Assembly: GCA_028819575.1 (NCBI GenBank)
Contig: JAPPLB010000002.1
Span: forward strand, 1-64,000
Reading direction: 5' to 3'
Length of the DNA: 64,000 nucleotides
Origin: Bryobacterales bacterium
GTDB lineage: Bacteria; Acidobacteriota; Terriglobia; Bryobacterales; UBA6623
Shown here piece by piece: positions 27,610 to 37,120 of the stretch (its first letter is position 1; the number at the start of each line of letters is the position of its first letter). The notes below the pieces were generated by a model. That model ran no database searches, was not told where the DNA came from, and saw nothing but the letters and a program-made list of their open reading frames with translations. The position numbers and the translations under genes were made by a program.

Positions 27610-30144
27610 GTGACCTTGTCTCGAACCTTTTGGGTGATCCTGAGCCTCTGCCTTCCGGCAGGGGTCACGACCCTTGCTGCGGCCGAAGCGCAACCCGGAA
27701 CGGAACGTGTGTTGGGGATGATCCTGGTGAGCGAGCGGGAAAGGGCCGAGGAACTCCTGGCGCGCATCCAGGCAGGCGGCAACTTTCAAGTTCTCGCGAC
27801 ACGGTATTCAACGGACGCAACCGCAGCCGAGGGCGGTTATCTCGGTCCGGTCAAGCTGACGGACGTTCGCCCGGAGCTGCGTCAGGCTCTCGAAGGGGTC
27901 GCTCGAGGACAAGTGACCCCTGTCTTTCAGACACCCGCGGGTTTCATGATTCTCAAGGTCCTCCGGAAGGCCCGACCGAAAGTCGACCCGAAGACCGGTT
28001 CGAGCGCGATTCAGTTCGCAGCCTATGTGTCGGGGTTTGAAGAGAGCCTTTACTTTTTCTCCCGCCACCCGAAACCTGCGGAATATGCTCAGGATTTGAA
28101 AGCCATCTGCGAGATCAGGCGAGCGGCCAATGAGGCGGCCGTCGCGGATTTGGAAGCCCGGCTGGCTGAAAGCACCGATGCTCAGGAACTCCTCCGGAAT
28201 CACCATACGGTCGGACAACTGGCCGCTTATCAAGGCTCGATGGACAGGGCCATCGAGCATTTTGAGGCGGCGTATCGGATTGCCGGCGACAACGACGTGA
28301 CCGACTTCAAGCCGGCGCTCCAGGAAAAACTCGGAGTCGCCCATTTGCGCCGGGGTGAGGTCGAGAATTGCGTCCACGACCACAACGTGCAGAGTTGCAT
28401 TTTTCCGCTCAGCCGAGCGGCGCAGCATCGCCGACAATCGGGTTCCGAGAAAGCGATGGGGCTCTTTCTGGAGTATCTTCGGGACAATCCGGAGGACCTG
28501 GAGGTGCGGTGGCTGGGAAACATTGCCGCGATGACTTTAGGGAAGTATCCCGATGGCATCCCGTCCGATCTTCTTTTTCCCCCGCGGACATTCGAATCCC
28601 AGGATGATGTCGGCCGCTTTGTGGATATCGCAGCGGCGTCGGGGTTGGACCTCTTGAATGCCGCAGGCGGCTCGATCATGGACGACTTTGACAATGATGG
28701 GCTCCTGGACATCGTCATCTCGGTTGTCAATGTCTGCGAACCCATGCACTACTACCACAACAATGGCGACGGCTCGTTCAGCGACTGGACGAAGCGGGCC
28801 AAACTCAGCGGTCAACTGGGCGGCATCAACTTGAATCAGGCCGACTACGACAACGACGGACGGCTGGATATCTTCGTCATGCGGGGCGGTTGGGAGTTCC
28901 CGATGCGGAACTCACTTCTTCGAAACAATGCGGATGGGACGTTTACCGACGTCACCGTGGAAAGCGGTTTGGCCTCTCCGGCGTATCCGACGCCCACCGC
29001 GAGCTGGGCGGACTACGATAACGATGGTTTCGTTGACCTCTTCGTAGGGAATGAGAACGCCCCCGGACAATTGTTCCGAAATAACGGTGACGGGACCTTC
29101 ACCGACGTGGCGAAGAAGACGGGCATGGACCGCAAGGCGTTCACGAAGAGCGCCGCATGGGGTGACTACAACGACGATGGATTCCCCGATCTCTACGTCT
29201 CGAACTTCGAGGCGGAGAACTTCCTTTATCACAACAACGGGGACGGCAGCTTTACAGAAGTCGCCCGCGCACTCGGGGTCGAGGGGCCGATCGTCAGCTT
29301 TCCGGTCTGGTTCTTCGATTATGACAACGACGGCCGGCAAGACCTTTTTGTGTCGAGCTATGTGCAGTCGGTGGCCGAAATCGCTGCCGAGTATCTTGGT
29401 CTTCCCACCCGGGGTGAGACCATCAAGCTCTATCGCAACACGGGACGAGAGGGTTTCGAAGACGTAACGGAACAAGCAGGTCTGGACCGTATTTCGATGG
29501 CGATGGGCGCGAACTTCGGTGACATTGACAATGACGGGTTCCTGGATATCTACCTGGGCACAGGCTCTCCGTCATATTCGTCTCTGGTGCCGAATCTGAT
29601 GTTTCGGAATCAAGGAGGCGAGACTTTCGCTGACATCACCTCTTCGTCCGGCACGGGTCATCTCCAGAAAGGGCACGGCATCGCCTTTGGCGATCTCAAC
29701 AACGATGGCGATGAGGACATCTTTCTGCATGTGGGCGGAGCGGTTCCTGGTGACACGTACCGTAACGTGCTGTTCAAGAACCCCGGCCATGAGAACAACT
29801 GGATCGGTTTGAAACTAGTGGGGGAAAAGTCCAACCGGGCGGCCATCGGGGCTCGGATTAAAGCGACCTTGGCGTCGGAGGGCACAGAGCCTCGATCGAT
29901 ATATCGGGTGGTTACCAGCGGCGGATCGTTTGGTGCATCGAGCTTCCAACAGCACATTGGTCTCGGGAAAGCACATCGCATCGAAACGCTCGAAATCCGC
30001 TGGCCGACAAGTGGCTCAACGCAGGTTTTCAAGCATGTGGGCGTAAACCAGACAGTTGAAATCAAGGAGTCGGAAAACAACTACCGCACACTCGCCCGAC
30101 CCTCGTTTGCGTTCCGAGGCGCCGAAGGAGCAAGCCGTCACTGA
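27610..30144 (+). CDS. Secreted parvulin (PpiC) domain fused to TPR-like and CRTAC1 modules
   Basis: 844 aa from GTG 27610, with signal at 1-25 (FWVILSLCLPAGVTTLAAAE). Residues about 33-118 match the parvulin/PpiC rotamase domain: ERAEELLARIQAGGNFQ, ATRYSTDATAAEGGYLGPV, LRQALEGVARGQVTPVFQTP and GFMILKVL. Then come a TPR-like region with RRGEVENCVHDHNVQSCIFP, FG-GAP loops from about 358 to 690 (DFDNDGLLDIVI, DYDNDGRLDIFV, DYDNDGFVDLFV, DYNDDGFPDLYV, DIDNDGFLDIYL), and ASPIC/UnbV (about 742-805). The peptidyl-prolyl isomerase domain may assist folding of secreted partners or act in cis. It lies 106 bases after its paralogue. Its 3' end overlaps the convergent TPR gene by 7 bases. Confidence 0.9.
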   Translation: MTLSRTFWVILSLCLPAGVTTLAAAEAQPGTERVLGMILVSERERAEELLARIQAGGNFQVLATRYSTDATAAEGGYLGPVKLTDVRPELRQALEGVARGQVTPVFQTPAGFMILKVLRKARPKVDPKTGSSAIQFAAYVSGFEESLYFFSRHPKPAEYAQDLKAICEIRRAANEAAVADLEARLAESTDAQELLRNHHTVGQLAAYQGSMDRAIEHFEAAYRIAGDNDVTDFKPALQEKLGVAHLRRGEVENCVHDHNVQSCIFPLSRAAQHRRQSGSEKAMGLFLEYLRDNPEDLEVRWLGNIAAMTLGKYPDGIPSDLLFPPRTFESQDDVGRFVDIAAASGLDLLNAAGGSIMDDFDNDGLLDIVISVVNVCEPMHYYHNNGDGSFSDWTKRAKLSGQLGGINLNQADYDNDGRLDIFVMRGGWEFPMRNSLLRNNADGTFTDVTVESGLASPAYPTPTASWADYDNDGFVDLFVGNENAPGQLFRNNGDGTFTDVAKKTGMDRKAFTKSAAWGDYNDDGFPDLYVSNFEAENFLYHNNGDGSFTEVARALGVEGPIVSFPVWFFDYDNDGRQDLFVSSYVQSVAEIAAEYLGLPTRGETIKLYRNTGREGFEDVTEQAGLDRISMAMGANFGDIDNDGFLDIYLGTGSPSYSSLVPNLMFRNQGGETFADITSSSGTGHLQKGHGIAFGDLNNDGDEDIFLHVGGAVPGDTYRNVLFKNPGHENNWIGLKLVGEKSNRAAIGARIKATLASEGTEPRSIYRVVTSGGSFGASSFQQHIGLGKAHRIETLEIRWPTSGSTQVFKHVGVNQTVEIKESENNYRTLARPSFAFRGAEGASRH

Positions 30145-32027
30145 GGGATCGTGACGCTGGGATCGAGCCTGCGGGCTTGGTGGAAGAACTGCATCGCCCG
30201 AGATCGTTCACCCTCTTTCCAGTAGGTGAGCGCCATTTGATGGTAGGCCCGGGCCGAATCGGGTTTGATGCGAAGCGCCCGCTCGATTTCCTCTCGCGCC
30301 TCGATATACGAACCTGCCTGCCCCAATGCAGCCGCTAGATTCAAGTGCAGTTCCCCGTTATCAGGAGCCGTCTCCAGCAGGCGGCCATACTCCACCGCCG
30401 CCGCCGCATACTCGTGCTTCGCAAACAGAGCCGCCGCCAGAAGGCGGCGTGCCTCGTCCAGCTCGGGATGGAGATCAAGCAACTCCCGGAAAGTTCCGAC
30501 AGCCTCTTCGAAATTGCCGGCATCAAGCGCGTGCACGCCCTGCCGGTAATTGGAATTCTCAGTGAGTAGCAGGAATTTCCGCCGCTGGCGATCGGCGGCG
30601 GCGTTTTGCCCTGACTGATCGAGAGCCTCTACCAGGAGTTCATGGAGCTGCAGGTGAGTCGGTTCGTGCTGCAGGGCCTCGCTCCAAGCTGCGATGGCGG
30701 CGGCCGTTTCCCCGCCGGCATCGAGTAATTCGCCGTACTCCAGACAAGCCTGGACCAGTATCCGGTCAGCGGAACAAGCTTTCCGATACTCCTCCAGAGC
30801 GCCCGCGCCATCTCCAGAATCCCTCAGAACGCGGGCCAGGTTCCAGCCGGCCCGAATGTGGTCCGGCTGCAGTCGGAGCGTTGTGGTGAGCGACGCTTTT
30901 GCCGCTTCCCAACGCCTTCTAGTGGCAAGAACAAGACCCAAGTTGTAGTGGGCCTCCGCAAAGTTGGGGTCGATGCGCAGGCATTCTTGGAACTCTCGTT
31001 CCGCCCCGGCAGCGTCTCCGTTCAACATCAAGAGCGACCCGTAGTTGAGGTGTCCATCCGGGGAGCCGGGATCGAGTTCGATGACCCGCCGGAACTCTTC
31101 GCCGGCTTTCACCAAGTCGCCTCTGCGCTGGTACGCGATACCGAGGACAGACCGGATAGTCGATACATTGTCTGCACCCTCCAGAGCCTCTTTCAGTAAG
31201 TCGATAGCCTCCTGGAAACGGCTCTGTTCGAGCGCGGACAGCCCCTGCTGGTAAGAGAGATAGCTCTGATCGCTCGCAACCGCCGTTCGCCCTTCTTGTT
31301 TGAGCCGTTTGGCAATCTCGAGGTGTCTTTCTGCAGCCTTTTTGTTTTCGTTCTGCTTGAGGAGTGTTCGCCCGAGCTGGTAGTGCGTCTCGAAAGAATC
31401 AGGGTTCAATGCCACAGCGTGTTTCAACTCGGCGATCGCCTCCGCCACTTGATCCAGATGAGCGAGGGTTTGCCCGAACCGGACACGGTACTCGGCGGAT
31501 TCAGGATTCTCTTTCGCAGCGCGGCGAAACGATGCCAGAGCTCGTTCTGTGTCGCCTCCTTTCCAGTGGATGATTCCGACGTTGAAATGCGCCTCGGAAT
31601 AGTTTGGTTTCTGAGCGATGGCGGCTTCGAATTCGGATAAGCCGAGATGTTCGGAGCCGACTCGATCTCCGAAAAGGAGTCCCAGAACAAAGTGGGCCTC
31701 GGGGAAACGGGGTTGGATCTCGAGCGCCTTGCGGAGCGCCTTCTCCGCTCCTGATGAATCTCCCCACAGCCGCAGGGCATTCCCCAGGTTGTAATGCGCC
31801 TCCGCTTTCTCGGGAGCAAGACGGATCGCGGTCTCGAACTCCGAAACGGCGCGGCCTGCGGCGTCCTTTTCAAGGAAATACTGGCCTAGACGAAGATGGC
31901 CTTCGAAATCGGAGGCGGGCTCTTGAGCCAGGCTCAGCGCCGTAATGGCGTAAACAGCGAGCACTATCGGTCTTCCGTGCCGCGACCACGTTGTGATTCT
32001 GGTCACGATACTGAGGCCGGGTTGCAC
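30138..32027 (-). CDS. Large secreted TPR-repeat protein
   Basis: 629 aa from GTG 32027, which has GAGG nine bases upstream; GTG 32042 in frame is the alternative. The signal region is basic then hydrophobic (RPIVLAVYAITALSLAQ, cut near residue 35). Almost the whole mature chain consists of TPR units, about sixteen, for example EAHYNLGNALRLWGDSSGAEKAL and GELHLNLAAALGQAGSYIEAREEI. No catalytic domain is seen. Second gene of a minus-strand pair with the TPR protein at 32112-33569, and convergent with the parvulin fusion gene. A scaffold or assembly role for exported complexes is inferred. Confidence 0.85.
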   Translation of the reverse strand: MQPGLSIVTRITTWSRHGRPIVLAVYAITALSLAQEPASDFEGHLRLGQYFLEKDAAGRAVSEFETAIRLAPEKAEAHYNLGNALRLWGDSSGAEKALRKALEIQPRFPEAHFVLGLLFGDRVGSEHLGLSEFEAAIAQKPNYSEAHFNVGIIHWKGGDTERALASFRRAAKENPESAEYRVRFGQTLAHLDQVAEAIAELKHAVALNPDSFETHYQLGRTLLKQNENKKAAERHLEIAKRLKQEGRTAVASDQSYLSYQQGLSALEQSRFQEAIDLLKEALEGADNVSTIRSVLGIAYQRRGDLVKAGEEFRRVIELDPGSPDGHLNYGSLLMLNGDAAGAEREFQECLRIDPNFAEAHYNLGLVLATRRRWEAAKASLTTTLRLQPDHIRAGWNLARVLRDSGDGAGALEEYRKACSADRILVQACLEYGELLDAGGETAAAIAAWSEALQHEPTHLQLHELLVEALDQSGQNAAADRQRRKFLLLTENSNYRQGVHALDAGNFEEAVGTFRELLDLHPELDEARRLLAAALFAKHEYAAAAVEYGRLLETAPDNGELHLNLAAALGQAGSYIEAREEIERALRIKPDSARAYHQMALTYWKEGERSRAMQFFHQARRLDPSVTIPQ

Positions 32028-32111
32028 CTGCTTGCACCTCACTGGTGGTGTTCTTTCCCGTGGTTGATCGTCCGAAACACTGGCCGTCTCGATCGTGGGC
32101 CGGTAGCGCTA

Positions 32112-33569
32112 TTAATGTCCGTCCGCGGGAATGATTTGCTTCTGAGCCACTTCGAAATGCTGTCGAGCTTCTTCAATTCGTCCTGTGTCAAGCAGAGCCA
32201 TGGCCAACGCCTCCCGGATACGAGGCGTGTCCGAGCGCTTGATCGCCTCGAGGAGATGAGCCACAGCGCGTTCGGGACGTCCCGACCTTGCTGCCGCGAC
32301 ACCCGCATTGTAGAGTGCATCGACCAGATCGGGATCGAAGCGCGCCGCCTGCTCGAAGTACTGTTCCGCTAACAGAAAATTCTCTTCACGAGCCTCCAGA
32401 AGCCCTAGGTAGTTGTGAGTGGGTCCATCCTGGGGTGCCATCTCAAGCGATTTCTCCAGCAGGCTCCGTGCTTCGGCAGGGTTGCCTTGTTGGAGGTAAG
32501 CCAGCGCCAGGTTGCGCGCGGCGGAGACACTGGGCCGCCCCTCGAAGGACTGTCTGAGAGCACTGATACCCTGCGCCAGGTCACCCTGTTGCAGAGACCT
32601 GCGGGCGGCCTGCTCTAGTGCGTCGGCTCGCCACACGGCTTCTTGGCGGGCGGTCAGATCTCGAAAGGCGCGCAGTTCCTGCAAGGCCTGCGTTCTCTCG
32701 CCAGCCGCGCGGTGTAGTGCCGCAAGTTGGAAGTGAGCACCGGGGTGTTGAGGGTCGAGTTGCACAGCTTCGTTCAGGTGACGACGCGCACCATCCTGGT
32801 CCCCGATCTTGAGCAACGCCGAACCGAGGTAATAGTGAGCAAAGAAGTCTTTCTGTCCGCGGGCCATCGCCTCCTGCAAAGGAGATGTCGCTTCGTCCCA
32901 GCGGCCAAGCTGAAACAAAGTAATCCCGAGAAAGAAGTGTCCCTGTGGGAAATCCGGCGCCAGCCGGACCACTTCCCGGTACTGTTCCAGCGAACCGGAC
33001 TCATCTCCCGTCCGTGCCAGCGTGAAGGCCAGGTTGAAGCGCAACTCGGGGTCATTGCCTGCGTAGGCGAGGGCCCGGGTGTAGGCTTCGGCCGCCTCCC
33101 GCATCTTGCCGGTGTGGCCCTTGCGAGCCTGCGCGAGGAGAGCGTTTCCGAGTTGCACCTGCGCCCGTGGGTGTTGCGGAGAGAGCCGAAGAGTCTCACG
33201 AAAGGCCGCTTCGGCTGCTTGGAACTCGCCCGTGTTCAGCAGCGCCAATCCGAGGTTGTAGCGGTGAGCCCCGACGCCAGGTTGCAGAATAGTCAGGGTC
33301 TGGAAGCGAGCGGCGGCGTCTCCGAATCGCTGCGCCCCGGCGAGACAGTATCCGAGTGAACTGAGAATCGATACATTTTCGGGATCATGTTGAAGTGCTT
33401 GCTCGAAGTATGAAGCAGCGACTGCAAAATTCTTTGCTTCCATCGCCCGGACAGCTTGTTGCAACACGTTGCCAGGTTGGGCTGACCAGCAAACAGCGTT
33501 CAGCAACAAGCAATGGGTCAGCAGACGGCAGGAAGTACAGAAAAGCGTCGATAATCGTATAGCTTCCAT
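32112..33569 (-). CDS. Secreted TPR-repeat protein
   Basis: 485 aa, ATG at 33569. N-terminal signal about 1-30 (LLTHCLLLNAVCWSAQ). TPR units fill the rest: NFAVAASYFEQALQHDPENV, AHRYNLGLALLNTGEFQAAEAAF, ALYNAGVAAARSGRPERAVAHL and others, about twelve. First gene of the minus-strand TPR pair, with an 84-base gap to the next gene from its GTG. Its start lies only 39 bases from the divergent DUF1549 gene at 33609, so their control regions must overlap. Confidence 0.86.
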   Translation of the reverse strand: MEAIRLSTLFCTSCRLLTHCLLLNAVCWSAQPGNVLQQAVRAMEAKNFAVAASYFEQALQHDPENVSILSSLGYCLAGAQRFGDAAARFQTLTILQPGVGAHRYNLGLALLNTGEFQAAEAAFRETLRLSPQHPRAQVQLGNALLAQARKGHTGKMREAAEAYTRALAYAGNDPELRFNLAFTLARTGDESGSLEQYREVVRLAPDFPQGHFFLGITLFQLGRWDEATSPLQEAMARGQKDFFAHYYLGSALLKIGDQDGARRHLNEAVQLDPQHPGAHFQLAALHRAAGERTQALQELRAFRDLTARQEAVWRADALEQAARRSLQQGDLAQGISALRQSFEGRPSVSAARNLALAYLQQGNPAEARSLLEKSLEMAPQDGPTHNYLGLLEAREENFLLAEQYFEQAARFDPDLVDALYNAGVAAARSGRPERAVAHLLEAIKRSDTPRIREALAMALLDTGRIEEARQHFEVAQKQIIPADGH

Positions 33570-33608
33570 GTAACGCTTTGCTACAATCTACCATGGGTAT
33601 AGTGCACC
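33570..33608. promoter_or_regulatory. Very short divergent control region
   Basis: Only 39 bases separate ATG 33569 (minus) and ATG 33609 (plus). TACAAT at 33582-33587 could be a -10 for the plus gene; no -35 or Shine-Dalgarno stands out on either strand. Promoter elements must extend into one or both coding regions. Confidence 0.4.
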
Positions 33609-35753
33609 ATGAGACCGTTGTTGTTGGGGTTTCTGATCGGATGTCAGTGCTTCGCGGCGACGGAAACGGTGACACCCAGCTTCCGCAACGATATCATCCC
33701 CGCTATCACGAAGTTAGGTTGCAATTCCGGCCGCTGCCACGGTTCCCAGTACGGCAAAGGCGGCTTCAAACTATCTCTGTTGGGCTTCGATGTTGCATCC
33801 GACTACAACGCGATCGTAAAAGACCTCAAGGGAAGGCGCGTTAATCTCAACGATCCTGCCGTAAGCCTGGTCCTGCGCAAGCCGACTCTGACGATTCCTC
33901 ACGGTGGCGGTCTTCGCTTCGCCGTAGATTCGTCGACCTACAACCTCTTGCTGAGTTGGATTGCAGCGGGAGTCCCAGAGCCCCTGGCGACCGACCCCCG
34001 ACTTACGAGTGTCGATGCTCGTCCCGCATCCCGGAAATTGAGCATCGGCGAGAAGTTGCCGCTGAAGGTAACTGCCCGTTTCAGTGACGGGAGCACGCGG
34101 GACGTAACACGGACGTGCCGCCTGGAGGTGTTGAACGATAACGTCGCCGAGGTCTCCCCGCAAGGTGTGGTCACCGCGACAGCTGGCGGAAGGGCCGCCG
34201 TTTTGGCTCGTTACATGGGGAAGACTGCCGTCGTGAACCTGTTGACGCCGTACGCCCCTCCCGATGAAAGTTCATCCTTCGAAACCAACAATTACATCGA
34301 CGAGATACTCGCCGGGAAATGGGAGCAGCTCGGACTCCGTCCTGCGGGGCCTTCGAGTGACACGCAGTTTCTTCGCCGTGTGTATCTGGATCTGATCGGC
34401 ATACTGCCCTCAGAGGCCGAAGTGCGGGCTTTCGTGTCCGACACTTCCGAAGACAAGCGGTCGAAGGTAATTGACCATCTGCTGGAACGTCCCGAATACC
34501 AGGACTTTTGGACTCTCCGCTGGGGTGATCTCCTACGAGTCACTCGCAACGGCATGGGTGAGAAGCCCATGTGGAATTTCAATCGCTGGCTGCACCGGAG
34601 CATGGGTGAGAACCGTCCGATCAACGAGATGGTACGGGAGATTCTCGTCGCGCGAGGACAACCGAATCGTGAGAACGTCTCGGCTTTCTACAAGATGACC
34701 CGTTCACCCGAGGAGGCCGCCGAAGCAGTCAGCGTAACCTTCATGGGTCTGCGTTTGGGCTGTGCCAAGTGTCATCAGCATCCGTTCGAGAAGTGGGGTC
34801 AAGACGATTACTACGGGATGGCGGCCTTCTTCGCACGGCTTGACTCCAAACCCGATGCCGATTACGGTCAGGCGACCTTGCGTTTGAAACCCACTGGATT
34901 TGTCCGGCACCCGAAGACACAGCAAGTGGTTCGACCATCCATCCCCGGTGGTGACACTTTCGGCTACGAAGGAGATCTGCGGATCAAGCTTGCCGATTGG
35001 CTCACTTCGGATACGAACCCCTGGCTCGCAAGGAACTTCGCGAACCGCTTTTGGGGATACGTGATGGGCCGTGGATTGATTGAACCGCTCGACGACATTC
35101 GCGACACCAATCCACCATCGGTACCCGAACTGCTGAACGCCCTGGCAATGGATTTGCAAAAGAGCGGGTTCGACCAGAAGCATCTGCTGCGCAGAATCAC
35201 CAATTCGCGTGTCTATCAGCTCGATTCACGACCTGCTCCCGGCAGCCCGCCGGACAACACGTTCTATACGTTCTACAGTCCCAAAAGGCTTTTGGCTGAG
35301 CAATTGCTGGATGCGATCACGTACGCAACGCATTCTCCGGACAAATTCCCCAATCTCCCTGCGGACTTGCGGCCCATTCAACTGCCCGATCCCGAAGTGC
35401 CTTCGGAGTTTCTGGACTTGTTTGGCCGGCCTCGAAGGCTGGTGCCCTGTGAGTGCTCGCGACTGAATGACAGCAATTTGAATCAGGTTCTGAGCCTGAT
35501 GAACGGCGAATACCTGCAAGAGAAAATCGCTTCGCCCAGCGGCCGTGTGGCGTCGTTGTTCCAGCTTGTTCCCCTGGAGCAGGCCATTGCCAACCTGTAC
35601 TATGCAACGGTAAGTCGTCCTCCCTCCGACGAAGAGTTCTCACGGACGATGGAAATCCTGGGTCAAAGGCGCAACGCGGAAGCAAAACGGCAGGTTCTCG
35701 AAGATCTTTTATGGGTTCTGTTGAATTCTCGGGAGTTTCTCTTTAACCACTGA
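33609..35753 (+). CDS. Ig-like DUF1549/DUF1553 protein with atypical CX4CH haem site
   Basis: 714 aa, short signal (LLLGFLIGCQCFAA). The N-terminal cytochrome-like part carries C38-NSGR-C43-H44, a CX4CH spacing, within GCNSGRCHGSQYGKGGFKLS. A bacterial Ig-like (Big2) domain follows at about 132-215 (LSIGEKLPLKVTARFSDGSTRDV). DUF1549 (about 225-430) has C385-AK-CH-QHPFEKW instead of CHDHKYD, and DUF1553 spans 455-700. It is a distinct subtype from the other DUF1549 proteins in the window. First gene of a tight operon (DUF1501, cytochrome-WD40, PPC protein). Probably at the cell surface, judging by the Ig-like domain; activity unknown. Confidence 0.9.
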   Translation: MRPLLLGFLIGCQCFAATETVTPSFRNDIIPAITKLGCNSGRCHGSQYGKGGFKLSLLGFDVASDYNAIVKDLKGRRVNLNDPAVSLVLRKPTLTIPHGGGLRFAVDSSTYNLLLSWIAAGVPEPLATDPRLTSVDARPASRKLSIGEKLPLKVTARFSDGSTRDVTRTCRLEVLNDNVAEVSPQGVVTATAGGRAAVLARYMGKTAVVNLLTPYAPPDESSSFETNNYIDEILAGKWEQLGLRPAGPSSDTQFLRRVYLDLIGILPSEAEVRAFVSDTSEDKRSKVIDHLLERPEYQDFWTLRWGDLLRVTRNGMGEKPMWNFNRWLHRSMGENRPINEMVREILVARGQPNRENVSAFYKMTRSPEEAAEAVSVTFMGLRLGCAKCHQHPFEKWGQDDYYGMAAFFARLDSKPDADYGQATLRLKPTGFVRHPKTQQVVRPSIPGGDTFGYEGDLRIKLADWLTSDTNPWLARNFANRFWGYVMGRGLIEPLDDIRDTNPPSVPELLNALAMDLQKSGFDQKHLLRRITNSRVYQLDSRPAPGSPPDNTFYTFYSPKRLLAEQLLDAITYATHSPDKFPNLPADLRPIQLPDPEVPSEFLDLFGRPRRLVPCECSRLNDSNLNQVLSLMNGEYLQEKIASPSGRVASLFQLVPLEQAIANLYYATVSRPPSDEEFSRTMEILGQRRNAEAKRQVLEDLLWVLLNSREFLFNH

Positions 35754-35754
35754 T

Positions 35755-35759
35755 GGAGG
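35755..35759 (+). promoter_or_regulatory. Ribosome binding site for gene 35768
   Basis: GGAGG directly after the upstream stop codon, with eight bases before ATG 35768. Confidence 0.75.
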
Positions 35760-35767
35760 CATAAGTC

Positions 35768-37120
35768 ATGATTGAGGTGCCGACCGTAACTCATCGCCGA
35801 TGTGACGGCATCCCACGTCGCGAATACCTGCGCATCGGCTCACTGGGTCTGTTTGGACTCAACCTGCCTCAACTGCTGCGCGCGGCCGAATCCGAAACGG
35901 CCAAGACGGTCCCAGCCGGAAAAGTGTCCTGCATCCTGATGTGGCTGAGCGGGGGGATCAGCCAGATCGACAGCTTTGACCCCAAGCTCGACGCCCCGAA
36001 GGAGATCCGCGGTGAGTTTGGTACGATTCCCACCCGCACGCCGGGGATTCACTTCGTGGAGCACCTTCCGAAGCTCGCGAAGATGACGCCGAAGTTTTCA
36101 CTGGTCCGCTCGATGACTCACAACCAGGGCACCCATGGACTCGCCGATCAATTGGTAACCAGTGGCTATGCTCCCACACCTTCCGGAGTAGGAGTTCGAT
36201 ATCCCTGCCAGGGGTCGATCGTCAGTTGGGCCGTCGGGTATCGGGACGGCGTTCCGCCCTATGTCTATGTCGGCGATGTTACGGGTCCGGACGAGTTTCG
36301 CAAACGAGACGCGCTCAATGCGGGAGTCTTGGGAGCGCAGCACAATCCACTCCAACTCGGTGACCAGGCGAATAAGCCGGACTTCAAGGTCCTTGGGGTC
36401 TCGCCTCCCAAGGGAGTCGATCTTGCCCGGTTGAACAGTCGGCGCGAGATGCTGACCATGCTGGACCGCTGGCAACGGGACACGGACACGCGTTTGGCGA
36501 GCCTGCAGTCGGTGGATGCTTATTACCAAAAAGCGTACTCGCTTGTGACCTCGCCGATGGCGAAGCGAGCGTTCGACCTCGACGAGGAACCCGTTCAACT
36601 GCGGGATGCGTACGGGCGGACCATGTACGGCCAGAGTTGCCTGTTGGCCCGAAGACTTGTCGAGGCCGGAGTGCGGTATGTCACGGTCGGCATGCCGGGC
36701 TGGGACACGCACGTCGACAATTTCAACGACTTGAAAGACAAGTTGCTCCCCGTTCTGGACACGACGTATTCGGCGTTACTGCAAGACCTCTCGGACCGAG
36801 GGATGCTCGACACTACGCTGGTGATCTGCATGGGTGAGTTCGGGCGTACGCCCAAGATCAATGCCGAAGCCGGACGGGACCACTGGCCCGCCACCCAGGT
36901 TTTTGCCATGGGCGGCGGCGGCATCCAGACCGGCATCGTAGTCGGTGAGACCAGCGACCGCTCCGATTACCCCACCGAGCGACCTGTCTCGGTACAGGAC
37001 TTCTGTGCCACCGTGTATCACGCGCTCGGCATTCCCACCGCGCTCGAGTACCTCTCTTCGGAAAACCGCCCGATCGCGGTGTTGAATGAAGGCCAGCCGA
37101 TCGCGGAGCTGATTTCGTGA
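35768..37120 (+). CDS. DUF1501 protein, partner of 33609
   Basis: 450 aa with ATG 35768 preceded by GGAGG. The N-terminal GIPRREYLRIGSLGLFGLNL resembles a twin-arginine leader. DUF1501 motifs: GGISQIDSFDPKLDAPKEIRG, GWDTHVDNF, GEFGRTPKI and GRDHWPATQVFAMGGGG. It belongs to the subtype with GWDTH and DHWP, distinct from the EFGRTP/DHHP proteins at 3503, 7898 and 44657, and matches its distinct DUF1549 partner. The stop overlaps the next start as GTGA, so translation is coupled. Confidence 0.93.
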   Translation: MIEVPTVTHRRCDGIPRREYLRIGSLGLFGLNLPQLLRAAESETAKTVPAGKVSCILMWLSGGISQIDSFDPKLDAPKEIRGEFGTIPTRTPGIHFVEHLPKLAKMTPKFSLVRSMTHNQGTHGLADQLVTSGYAPTPSGVGVRYPCQGSIVSWAVGYRDGVPPYVYVGDVTGPDEFRKRDALNAGVLGAQHNPLQLGDQANKPDFKVLGVSPPKGVDLARLNSRREMLTMLDRWQRDTDTRLASLQSVDAYYQKAYSLVTSPMAKRAFDLDEEPVQLRDAYGRTMYGQSCLLARRLVEAGVRYVTVGMPGWDTHVDNFNDLKDKLLPVLDTTYSALLQDLSDRGMLDTTLVICMGEFGRTPKINAEAGRDHWPATQVFAMGGGGIQTGIVVGETSDRSDYPTERPVSVQDFCATVYHALGIPTALEYLSSENRPIAVLNEGQPIAELIS

